Assembly (NCBI GenBank): GCA_963819885.1 | Contig: CAWFXV010000032.1 | Span: 1 to 64,000, forward strand | DNA: 64,000 nt | Direction of reading: 5' to 3' | DNA from: JACVRX01 sp963819885 | Lineage (GTDB): Bacteria; Actinomycetota; Actinomycetes; Jiangellales; Jiangellaceae | Shown: piece by piece, positions 56,298 to 64,000 of the stretch | How the letters are laid out: the number at the start of each line of letters is the position of its first letter | How positions within the stretch are numbered: position 1 is the stretch's first letter | Position numbers and translations under genes: made by a program | The notes under the pieces: generated by a model | Databases searched by the model: none | Told to the model about the DNA's origin: nothing | The model's input: the letters and a program-made list of their open reading frames with translations, nothing else

Positions 56298-57590
56298 ATG
56301 ACCTGGACGCTGGCGACGATAGCGTTCCTGCTGGTCTGCTTCGCAGCAGTTTCGAAGCGCCTTTATGCGCTGGACATCACCGCCGCGATGTTCTTCACCT
56401 CCGCTGGGCTGCTCGCCGGGCCCGTCCTGGGACTACTCGACCTGTCGGTGGGGAGTGAGGAGACCAAACTGATCGCCGAGGTCACATTGACCTTGGTGCT
56501 CTTTGCTGATGCCTCACGGATCTCGGTCCGCGCGCTGCGCCGCGAATATGCGGTGCCGTTGCGGCTACTTGGCCTCGGCCTGCCGCTGACGATTGCAGCG
56601 GGCGCCGCGGTTGGAGTCGTTGTGCTACCGGGCGTCAGCCTGATCGAGGCGCTCGTGCTGGCGGTCATGCTCGCCTGCACCGACGCCGCGCTCGGTCAGA
56701 CGGTGGTCACCAACGGAAGAGTGCCTTCGCGGATCCGGCAGGGCCTGAACGTGGAGAGCGGGCTCAACGACGGGCTCTGCGTGCCGCTGTTCCTGATCGC
56801 CATCGCCGTCGCGGAGGCCGAGGAGGGGGCCGTGTCCGGGCACGGCGCCGTGCAGGTGGTGCTGGAGGAGATCGGATACGGGCTCGTGGGTGGAGTCGCC
56901 GCCGGTGTGCTTGGCGGGCTGGCGCTTCGGCTGGCCACCCGCCATCGCAGCATCGAGGCGTTTTGGGCGCAGATCCTGACGGCTGCCTCGGCGCTGCTGG
57001 CGGCCGGAATCGCACACGCGCTCGGCGGAAGCATCTTCATCGCCGCGTTCACGGCAGGATTCGTGTTCGGTGTGCTGTGTCGCGACCAGGGCAACGAGGT
57101 CACCTACCTCGTCGACGAGGCAGGCGAATTGTTCAACGCGGTCACCTTCATCGTCTTCGGTGCCGTGATCCTGGGCCCCGCGTTGACCGAGTTGACCTGG
57201 CAGCTTGTGCTCTATGCGGTGCTGAGCCTGACGGTCGTACGGATGCTGCCCGTCGCCGTCGCGATGATCGGGACTGGCGCTCGACTACCAACCCTTGCGT
57301 TCCTGGGCTGGTTCGGGCCGCGTGGGCTGGCGTCGATCGTCTTCGGGGTGATCTTGCTCAATGACGCAGATCTCCCACAAGAGCGAACCCTTCTGCTCGC
57401 TGTCGTGGTAACCGTGGGAATCTCAGTCTTCGCCCACGGCCTCACCGCACGGCCGCTGACCAGTCGCTATGTCGGCTGGTACGAGTCTCATCCGAAGGAG
57501 GCCGCGCCGGTCATGGAGACCGTCCCGGCTGCCGAGCACCGCTCGCGGACACCCTGGACTGGCCACCCCGACAACCACGCGCCACAGTGA
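56298..57590 (+). CDS. CPA1-family Na+(K+)/H+ antiporter
   Basis: 430 residues, about 12 membrane helices. Conserved acidic region in N-V-E-S-G-L-N-D-G, and A-C-T-D-A-A-L-G in the preceding helix. The Ser/Thr-rich C-terminal tail is short and cytosolic. It probably exchanges Na+ or K+ for protons; ion choice is not determined by sequence. Confidence 0.92.
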   Translation: MTWTLATIAFLLVCFAAVSKRLYALDITAAMFFTSAGLLAGPVLGLLDLSVGSEETKLIAEVTLTLVLFADASRISVRALRREYAVPLRLLGLGLPLTIAAGAAVGVVVLPGVSLIEALVLAVMLACTDAALGQTVVTNGRVPSRIRQGLNVESGLNDGLCVPLFLIAIAVAEAEEGAVSGHGAVQVVLEEIGYGLVGGVAAGVLGGLALRLATRHRSIEAFWAQILTAASALLAAGIAHALGGSIFIAAFTAGFVFGVLCRDQGNEVTYLVDEAGELFNAVTFIVFGAVILGPALTELTWQLVLYAVLSLTVVRMLPVAVAMIGTGARLPTLAFLGWFGPRGLASIVFGVILLNDADLPQERTLLLAVVVTVGISVFAHGLTARPLTSRYVGWYESHPKEAAPVMETVPAAEHRSRTPWTGHPDNHAPQ

Positions 57591-57718
57591 TCGGCCGCCA
57601 TCTCAGAAGACCTTAGCCAAATCGTTGTTGATACTGACCACGGTCAAGCTCTGCTGGTCGGCTTGTTCGAGTGCCTGGTCTGCCCCCGAGGTGTCTTGAG
57701 GTCGTGAGTCGCGGCCGG

Positions 57719-59034
57719 TCAGGCGCTGCTTTGGGTTGGGCCCATCGTCTCGGCGACGGTGTCCTGCGCGTCCGTGGCGATTTCCGGCACGGGGCTGGAG
57801 GCGTCCGCCCCACGGCCGGCTCCGACCAGGATCTGGACGACCGCCAGTAGGACGACGATGAGCACGAGCGACCAAAGGAGCCGCGACAGCGAGACGTCGT
57901 TGCCCCACAGCAGGACCACGGCACCGAGCACGCCGATGGCGACGCGCAGCCACCGTGCGTTGGCCGCGACCCACCGGCCGGTGCCGCCGACCGGGCCGTC
58001 GGCCAGGCGGGCACCGGCGGACTCCAGACCGCCGGCGATATCGTCGTGCGGACGGCGGTGCCGGAGGTGTTGGACCCGGTGAACCAGCCCACCACCACCA
58101 GGATCACACCCAGCCAGAGGAACACCTGCCAGCCGCGTTCGAGGTAGGCCAGCAGGGTGTCGTAGAACACCGAGCTGGCCGGCCCGAACACGGTGCCGGC
58201 CAGCTCGTCGATGAACAGCTGGCGGCCCACCGACAGGGCAAACGCCACCAGCAGCGCGTTCGCCGCCAGCACCAAACCGATGGTCACCGTCATCCGCGGC
58301 CGGCGGCGGGAGAGCAGCAACGCGGCCAGGAACAGCGCTACCACCACCAGGATCAGCCACCGGGCCACCGGATTGGTGAACGCGTAGATGGTGCGGGCCT
58401 GCCGCAGCTGCGGGGAGTCCAGCAACACGATCTGCTTGTCCACATCCGGGATCGGGATGTTCTCCACGATCGTCAGTCCCCGATCGACCAGGCGCTGCTG
58501 AACCTGTGCGATGGCATCGCCCACGTCCAGCACGACCTGGTCGCCCTGCAGCGTCACCGCGCCGGACTCGTCCCCCTCCAACACCCGTACCAGGGTCTGC
58601 TGGGCCCTGGTATTGACCCGGACCCAGATGTCGGCGAAGGCGTCCGAGGCCACGAACGCCCGCACCTCACGATCGATCAACCCGTTGATCGCACCGGCCA
58701 ACGGCCCAACCAACTGCTGCAACCGCGGCCGGTCGGTGATCACACCAGCGAACACATCGTTGATGATCGCCTCCACATCGACCTGCTTCTCGATCGCGTC
58801 GGTGATCGTGGTCGCGATCGCCTCCTGCACCTCCGGCGAATCCACTAGCGGGCCGACCGTGTCCACATACCGCTGCGTGTCGTTCAGCGTGCGCTGCCCC
58901 CAGTACGCAATCGCCGCCGGAGTCGTCAACAACGCCGCCAACACCACACACACCACCGCCGCAATCGACCGGCCACGGCCCGGACGCTCCGCGACAGTCG
59001 TTTCGATGGGCTGTGTGGGTTGTGCGTCGGACAT
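57719..59034 (-). pseudogene. Multi-pass membrane protein gene with a frameshift
   Basis: From ATG 59034, residues ~1-330 encode an integral membrane protein: N-terminal helix at 24-45, an extracellular region, then helices (~220-240, 250-275, 300-325). A one-base shift near 58030-58045 changes frame, after which the normal C-terminus continues to 57719 (G-L-E-S-A-G-A-R-L-A-D, a helix R-W-L-R-V-A-I-G-V-L-G-A-V-V-L-L, then I-V-V-L-L-A-V-V-Q-I-L-V-G). The broken reading would end at 57613 with a Ser/Arg-rich tail. Family unknown; similar proteins are found in soil actinomycetes. Confidence 0.75.
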
Positions 59035-59200
59035 TACGAGCCTCCTCGATACACCCAGGCAGTCCTGCGCTCGGTCGAACCACTGATATGCGACGACACG
59101 GCTGGTCCTCAGAGCATCCGCGCTCGAGCGCCTCGTACTCTGCCGTGGAAGTCGCCTCAGAGTCCAGCAGCCGCGGTGACAACGAAGCCAGGGCGGTCAG

Positions 59201-59885
59201 TCAGGAGGTGCCGTAGGCGGCCAGAAAGACGCGGACGCCTTCGTCGGCGTAGCGCTCGAGCTCGCCGGGTGTGAAATCGGCGCCGCTGCCGTGGAACATC
59301 GCCTTGTTCAGCGGGACGGACAGAATGAGCCAGTTGAAATGCTGAGCCGCCAGTAACGGGTCTTCCATCCGCAAGAGCCCTCGCCCCGCGAGCGATCGAA
59401 ATTGATCACGCGAGGACGGCGTGGGCGCGCTCAGGCCCGCTGGCATACCACGTCCGGGCCAACTCCGGAAAGCGCTCGGCCTCCGCAATGATGGTTCGGC
59501 GCAGCTGGATCAGGTGCGGTTGCGTGACCTCGATGACGTGTCGTCGAGCGAACTGCCGAAGGTCCTTCTCGATGTCTTCGCTGTCGGACAGGGCCGCGAC
59601 GACTGCGTGGGTCGATGCCTCGGACGTACTGATGTCACTAGTGATGATGGCGGTGAACAACCGTTTCTTATCGGCGAAGTGCTTGTAGACGGTCTGCTTT
59701 GACACCGCGGCTAGAGCTGCTACCTCGTCCATGCTTGTGCCGTCGTATCCCTCGCGCAGGAACACGGTTCGAGCGGCCGCCATGATCGCTCGGCGTTTCC
59801 TCGCAGAGCGGCCCAGGTCAACCGATCCACCGCTGTCCCCCATAACGTCCGTGGACCCAGCGGTATGACGACCAGACTCGTCCAT
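59201..59885 (-). pseudogene. TetR-family repressor gene with a single-base frameshift
   Basis: Residues ~30-80, from ATG 59885, form a normal helix-turn-helix (M-D-E-V-A-A-L-A-A-V-S-K-Q-T-V-Y-K-H-F), followed by the ligand domain to H-A-V-L-A. It then meets a TGA. One extra base at ~59405-59412 moves the true continuation (D-Q-F-R-S-L-A-G-R-G-L-L-R-M-E-D) into the next frame, which ends at 59201. Restored, it would be ~225 residues and complete. It is divergent from a hydrolase gene across a 41-bp palindrome and probably regulates both. Confidence 0.82.
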
Positions 59886-59920
59886 GTTTGGGCAATCTCC
59901 TATCAACTCTCGTCGAGAGT

Positions 59921-59961
59921 ACTAGACGGATCAGTACTAATATAGTACTGTACCGTCTAGT
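59921..59961. promoter_or_regulatory. 41-bp palindromic operator between the TetR gene and the hydrolase
   Basis: Centred at 59941. The outer arms ACTAGACGG (59921-59929) and CCGTCTAGT (59953-59961) are perfect; the inner AGTACT copies (59933-59938, 59944-59949) are themselves palindromic. In all, 17 of 20 bases per arm match. Located in the divergent intergenic region, it is the expected target of the TetR-type repressor. Confidence 0.8.
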
Positions 59962-59979
59962 TCCCGACGAGGAGGAACC

Positions 59980-60774
59980 ATGGCGGTGCACGATCACACA
60001 ACGTCGCGGGATGGGACGCGAATCGCCTTCGAGCGAGCGGGAGACGGCGAGCCGATCGTCGTGGTCAGCGGGGCGCTGCAGGGGAGGGCTACGTACCACC
60101 TGCTCGCCCGGGAGCTGTCCCAACATCTCACTGTGTTCAACTACGACCGGCGGGGCCGCGGTGCCAGCGGCGACACGGCGCCCTACGCGGTCGAGCGCGA
60201 GATCGAGGACCTTGGCGCCCTCATCGGCGTGGCCGGCGGGAGGGCGTCGGTGTACGGCCATTCCTCGGGCGCAGCCCTCGTTTTGCATGCTGCAGCAGGC
60301 CAACTACCTATCGACAAGATCGTGCTGCACGAACCGCCGTTCGGATCTGGCAGCGACGAGGAGCAGCGAGCGGAGCGGGAGGAGGCCCGACAGATCGCGG
60401 CCTTGTTGGCGCAGGATCGCCGTGGCGATGCGGTCGCGTTCTTCCTGACATCGATGGGAATGCCGGCTGACATCGTCGGCAAGCTGAGCCAAGACCCCGC
60501 GATGCTGGCGAACGCACCCACCATCACCTACGACCCATTCGAAGTCATCAGTGAGAAGAGCCGCGGCGGCAAGACACCAGCCGACCAGGCACGGAGTGTG
60601 GCGGTGCCCGCCCTCGTTCTGGCCGGCGGAGAGAGCCCCGGGTGGATGATCGATTCCGGCCGGCAGATCGCAGACGCGCTGCCGAACGGGCGACTTCGGG
60701 TCCTCGAGGGCCAGGGCCACGTCGTGCCCCCGGAGATCCTCGCGCCGGTGCTGACGGAGTTCGTCGCCAACTGA
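59980..60774 (+). CDS. Alpha/beta-fold hydrolase
   Basis: 264 residues from ATG 59980 with GAGGAGG upstream. Nucleophile G-H-S-S-G-A, oxyanion region V-S-G-A-L-Q, catalytic Asp likely in L-A-G-G-E-S, His in G-Q-G-H-V-V-P-P. The substrate is unknown. Its promoter overlaps the 41-bp palindrome, so it is probably induced by the ligand of the TetR repressor. Confidence 0.9.
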   Translation: MAVHDHTTSRDGTRIAFERAGDGEPIVVVSGALQGRATYHLLARELSQHLTVFNYDRRGRGASGDTAPYAVEREIEDLGALIGVAGGRASVYGHSSGAALVLHAAAGQLPIDKIVLHEPPFGSGSDEEQRAEREEARQIAALLAQDRRGDAVAFFLTSMGMPADIVGKLSQDPAMLANAPTITYDPFEVISEKSRGGKTPADQARSVAVPALVLAGGESPGWMIDSGRQIADALPNGRLRVLEGQGHVVPPEILAPVLTEFVAN

Positions 60775-60877
60775 CAGTGCGTCGAGTCCGGCTGAGAATC
60801 TCGGTCCTGGAACTGCCACCACGGGTAGCCTCGTGCTGTCTTGGCGGTTGTGGCGGCCCGTTAGCGTGGGGTGGACG

Positions 60878-62611
60878 ATGGCGACCCGATCCAAAGACGC
60901 GCCATCGCTGGACGACGCTTCGACGACGGCGGCCAATGTGCTCGGTGCCGAGCCCACCAACTCGACCTCACAGTCGCCGTGGCGGCGGAGGTGGCTGACA
61001 TTCACCCTGCCTGGGCTGTGGGTTGCGCTGTTGTTCGCGTGCCTGTCTTTCACCCCGTCGTTGCTGCCGAGAGCTTCGCTGTTCCAAGGCGTGGTGACGG
61101 GCGTGAGCGCGGCCATCGGCTATGGCGTGGGCGTGTTCGGTGCACGGATATGGCGGGAGTTCGCCGATCGGAATCCACGGTCGCCGCGATCCGGTGCGTG
61201 GCGAAGCTTCACTGCCGTCGCCGCTGCCTCCCTGGTGCTGTCGGCCACACTGGGGTACTGGTGGCAGGAGCAGCTTCGCGATCTCATGGGAATGCGGAGT
61301 CAGGCCCCCGCGTCATTGGTGCTCCTGCCGATCACCGCAGCCGTGATCTTCATCCTGGTGTTGGCTGCGGGACGAGGACTTCGGGGCGTGTACCGGCGGC
61401 TTGCCCAATGGCTCGAACAGTGGTTTGGAGCGCGGGCCGCTCGAGCGACTGGCTTGATCGTCGTCGTCGCCGGGACCTGGCTCGTCGTGAGCGGTGTACT
61501 CCTCGACGGCCTCATCTCGGTGGCGGACCGGGCATTCGCGGTGCGGAACGACCTCACCCCGGAGGGAGTCGAGCAGCCAACGTCGAACGTGCGCTCAGGC
61601 AGCCCGGCGTCCTTCGTAGCGTGGGAGACGCTCGGGCGTCGTGGCCGCATGTTCGTTGCGGGCGGCCCCTCGGCCGAGGACCTCGCCACTTTCACCAACG
61701 ACAAGGCGACGGAACCGATCCGCATCTTTGCCGGCACACAGTCGGCGGAGGACACCGAGGAACGGGCTGAGCTCGCCGTACGTGACCTCGATCGGGCCGG
61801 CGGTTTCGACCGCTCCTATCTGTTGGTCGCCACCACGACCGGAAGCGGCTGGGTCGTCCCCAGTGCAGTCGATTCCTTCGAATACATCACCGCCGGCGAC
61901 AGCGCAATCGTGGCCATCCAGTACTCGCATCTGCCGTCGTGGTTGTCCTACCTCGTCGACCAGGAACGGGCTCGTGAGGCGGGCCGTCAGCTCTTCGACG
62001 CGGTCTACGAACGGTGGTCCGAGCTGCCCGTCGGGGATCGTCCGCGGCTGCTGGTCTTCGGCGAAAGTCTCGGCTCCTTCGGCGGCGAGATGGCATTCAG
62101 CGGTGAGCGCGACATGGCCAACCGCACAGACGGCGCGTTGTTCGTCGGGCCGCCGAGCTTCAACACCCATTATCGCGAGTTCACCGACGGGCGCAGCGCC
62201 GAGAGCCCGGAGGTCGAACCGGTGTTTCGGGACGGGCGGACGGTGCGCTTCACCAATCGGCCCGCCGAGGACATCAACCCGGTCGCGGAGGCCTGGCAGG
62301 GGACGAGGGTCCTCTATCTGATTCACCCGTCAGACCCGATCGTCTGGTGGAGTCCTGAGTTGCTGCTGACCCGACCGGACTGGTTGGAGGAACCCGCCGG
62401 CGGGGATGTCCTGGATGCGATGGTCTGGATCCCGTTCGTGACGTTCTGGCAGGTGACTGCCGACCTACCGATCGGGTTGGCTATGCCGGCTGGGCACGGA
62501 CACGTCTACAACGGCGAGCACGTCGACGGGTGGGTGTCGGTGCTGCAGCCTCCCGGATGGACAGACGAGCGCTCGGCCGAGCTCCGTGCCATCGTCACCA
62601 GTGACGAGTGA
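60878..62611 (+). CDS. Abhydrolase_9-type membrane hydrolase
   Basis: 577 residues from ATG 60878 (an upstream GTG at 60833 is possible). The N-terminal ~230 residues hold four to five membrane helices (W-V-A-L-L-F-A-C-L-S-F-T-P-S-L-L-P-R-A). The rest is the alpha/beta hydrolase domain of the PF10081/PF15420 family, with the nucleophile in G-E-S-L-G-S-F-G and His in G-H-G-H-V-Y-N. It is thought to be an actinobacterial cell-envelope esterase; the substrate is unknown. Confidence 0.9.
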   Translation: MATRSKDAPSLDDASTTAANVLGAEPTNSTSQSPWRRRWLTFTLPGLWVALLFACLSFTPSLLPRASLFQGVVTGVSAAIGYGVGVFGARIWREFADRNPRSPRSGAWRSFTAVAAASLVLSATLGYWWQEQLRDLMGMRSQAPASLVLLPITAAVIFILVLAAGRGLRGVYRRLAQWLEQWFGARAARATGLIVVVAGTWLVVSGVLLDGLISVADRAFAVRNDLTPEGVEQPTSNVRSGSPASFVAWETLGRRGRMFVAGGPSAEDLATFTNDKATEPIRIFAGTQSAEDTEERAELAVRDLDRAGGFDRSYLLVATTTGSGWVVPSAVDSFEYITAGDSAIVAIQYSHLPSWLSYLVDQERAREAGRQLFDAVYERWSELPVGDRPRLLVFGESLGSFGGEMAFSGERDMANRTDGALFVGPPSFNTHYREFTDGRSAESPEVEPVFRDGRTVRFTNRPAEDINPVAEAWQGTRVLYLIHPSDPIVWWSPELLLTRPDWLEEPAGGDVLDAMVWIPFVTFWQVTADLPIGLAMPAGHGHVYNGEHVDGWVSVLQPPGWTDERSAELRAIVTSDE

Positions 62612-62631
62612 CGCCGAGCGCGACGGCGCCG

Positions 62632-63342
62632 TTAGGTTGTCGGCGCTGCCGGAAGCCATTCCTGCCATTGCCCGACGGGCCGGAAGCCGACCCGGATATA
62701 GACCGCCTCAGCCATCGGCGTCGCCTGCAGGCTGGCGGTCACGAATCCCCGATCCCGCGCATCCCGCAGCGCCGTGCGGGTTACCAAGGCGGCCAACCCG
62801 CGCCGACGTGCATCCGGCCGGGTGGCGACGAAGGAGATGTTCGCGTCGGTTCCCACCGGTATGACGATCAATCCGGACTCGAATCCAGTGGTTGCGTAGG
62901 CGCGTAGGCCGGGCACGCCCGTGACCAGCTCGGCAGTGACACCATTCAACGTCGCGATGAGGCCCGGATCGACATCGGCGATCACTGAGCCTGCCTCGAC
63001 GTCGTCTACGTCAGCGTTGGCCAAATGACACAACATCGGCCGGGTTGTCACGTCCCGCCGGAATCCATCGGTCGCCAAGACCTCGGCGAGGTGCCGGTCC
63101 GCGAACTCTGACCACACGGCGTACTCGTCGACACCCGCATAAACGTTGCGAATCGCGTCCAGCGCCGTCGGCTTTGTCACAATGGCGTTGTTGAGCACCG
63201 GATAAGGGAAGCGGGCTGCGACGAAGCCCTCCCCACGGGCGACCACGGCGCCGGCATGAGGTACGGCCGCGGACTCCCACGAGCCCACGAGTGACACCAA
63301 ATAGCGCCTGAAGTCATCCACGGCTGCCGGGTCGCCGATCAC
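62632..63342 (-). CDS. GNAT-family N-acetyltransferase
   Basis: 236 residues from GTG 63342, which overlaps the stop of the upstream nuclease-like gene (GTGA). The C-terminal GNAT fold shows V-A-T-R-P-D-A-R-R-R-G-L-A-A-L-V-T-R-T-A-L (acetyl-CoA loop) and Y-I-R-V-G-F-R-P-V-G. The N-terminal half is a divergent second domain. The substrate is unknown. Confidence 0.85.
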   Translation of the reverse strand: MIGDPAAVDDFRRYLVSLVGSWESAAVPHAGAVVARGEGFVAARFPYPVLNNAIVTKPTALDAIRNVYAGVDEYAVWSEFADRHLAEVLATDGFRRDVTTRPMLCHLANADVDDVEAGSVIADVDPGLIATLNGVTAELVTGVPGLRAYATTGFESGLIVIPVGTDANISFVATRPDARRRGLAALVTRTALRDARDRGFVTASLQATPMAEAVYIRVGFRPVGQWQEWLPAAPTT

Positions 63343-64000
63343 TCGAAGTCGACGACGAGTGGTCGATGATCCGACCCGGTCGCGGCGACAACGGATGCCG
63401 CCGTCGGGCGAATATCCGGTGTGTGCATAACGACGTCGATGCGACGGGTTGGCGCGCTGGCCGGGTAGGTGGATCCGCGGCCGCTCCCGACGGTCCAGGC
63501 ATCCCGCAGGACGGCGGTGATCGCGGCCATCTCGGCCGAGTCGGGCCGAGCGTTCAGGTCGGCAAGCAGGACGCACGGTCCGACCTGTGAGGCGATGCTG
63601 GTCGCCACTGCGCCAGCCTGCAACGCCCGCTGTCCGGTGTCGTGCGCTTCGAGATGGGTCGTGTAGACATCCAGCCGGCGGCCACCGATATCGATCTGCA
63701 CGCGCAGCAACGCCCGTTGCTCGACCGCTGCCGTGCGCGGTAGCAGCAGGTTGCTGCGCTTGCGGATGGGGTTGCGAGCCAGGATCGCGTTGCCGTACTT
63801 GCGCCGTGGTTCACCCGGGCTGGCCGGCTCGAGGTCGAGCGCCGCTCCGTAGGCCAGCCGCATTCCCAGCATGCGGGACAGCGCTCGGGCCTGATCAGCG
63901 AACTTACTTCGATCGGCGAACCGCCGATCCACTTCCTGCAATCCGACGACGTCGACCTGCAGGGATTCGATGGTCTCGGCGATTCGCTGGAGGTCCAACC
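63339..64000 (-). CDS. Endonuclease/exonuclease/phosphatase-family protein (5' end beyond window)
   Basis: 220 residues visible; the N-terminal strand (R-V-x-T-Y-N-I-H type) lies outside. EEP-family motifs: V-G-L-Q-E-V-D-R-R-F, T-H-L-E-A-H-D, L-A-D-L-N-A-R-P-D-S, S-D-H-R-P-L-V-V-D-F. Such proteins hydrolyse phosphodiesters, including sphingomyelin- or inositol-type lipids or nucleic acids; the substrate is not determined. It is coupled to the GNAT gene. Confidence 0.85.
   Translation of the reverse strand, partial: LDLQRIAETIESLQVDVVGLQEVDRRFADRSKFADQARALSRMLGMRLAYGAALDLEPASPGEPRRKYGNAILARNPIRKRSNLLLPRTAAVEQRALLRVQIDIGGRRLDVYTTHLEAHDTGQRALQAGAVATSIASQVGPCVLLADLNARPDSAEMAAITAVLRDAWTVGSGRGSTYPASAPTRRIDVVMHTPDIRPTAASVVAATGSDHRPLVVDFE

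Noticed and set aside
57603..57718. A separate small gene ending in L-T-V-V-S-I-N-N-D-L-A-K-V-F after the membrane protein
   Set aside because: The readable part is ~30 residues with no start; it may be a scrap of another gene but cannot be supported.

Overview
This window comes from a high-GC actinomycete chromosome. The evidence is pervasive G/C third positions, many GTG (and one likely TTG) starts, a K+-independent-type H+-pyrophosphatase, a zincless arginine-rich topoisomerase I, F420-type oxidoreductases, and gene order shared with Mycobacterium and its relatives: an acs / HAD / ssd / tad / DEAD-box helicase cluster, then topA / tmk / holB. It looks like a soil-type actinobacterium of the broad Frankia/Geodermatophilus/Sporichthya kind. 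The sequence alone does not fix the genus.

Layout. 1-5 kb: a truncated SLC13/ArsB-type carrier with a translationally coupled CBS protein, then glpK-glpD. 5.5-9.4 kb: an ArsR/SRPBCC operon whose start lies in twin palindromic operators, acs, and a methyltransferase. 9.4-21.8 kb: a Tad-type pilus/secretion locus. It has two divergent minus-strand genes (HAD phosphatase, membrane protein), then ssd-tadA-tadB-tadC, a small pilin, tadE, and a TadG-like protein fused to an M23 peptidase domain. It closes with an EamA exporter, a small membrane protein and a DUF1998-type helicase. 21.8-28.4 kb: a STAS/anti-sigma pair, hppA, a secreted M28 peptidase, exonuclease III and a winged-helix protein. 28.5-30.6 kb: a gene graveyard (frameshifted HNH endonuclease, internally deleted TetR gene, tail of a haem peroxidase). 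30.7-41.4 kb: topA, DedA, a nucleotidyltransferase-HEPN pair, tmk, holB, ricT-like, a secreted S33 hydrolase, an L,D-transpeptidase and a deaminase. 41.44 kb: tRNA-Thr(CGT).

42-45.4 kb: a tightly overlapping three-gene operon of a UBP-type zinc finger, a response-regulator/thioredoxin-reductase fusion, and a cyclic-nucleotide-domain histidine kinase. It reads as one redox-linked signalling unit and is the strongest candidate for an uncharacterised system. 45.7-50.3 kb: small accessory genes, with a decayed deazaflavin nitroreductase and a truncated YjbR gene. 50.3-52.7 kb: an ECF sigma factor next to an MFS transporter whose C-terminus carries a zinc-binding anti-sigma domain, a second strong candidate for new biology. 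52.9-64 kb: a PLP decarboxylase, an LLM oxidoreductase, a DUF1684 protein, an antiporter, a membrane protein, a TetR/hydrolase divergon around a 41-bp palindrome, an Abhydrolase_9 membrane protein, a GNAT and a truncated endonuclease/phosphatase.

At least five otherwise well-preserved genes carry single-base frameshifts (near 29.18, 47.1-47.3, 55.16, 58.04 and 59.41 kb). They lie in the accessory parts; the core genes are intact. Either this is a decaying accessory zone or the assembly has residual indel errors.
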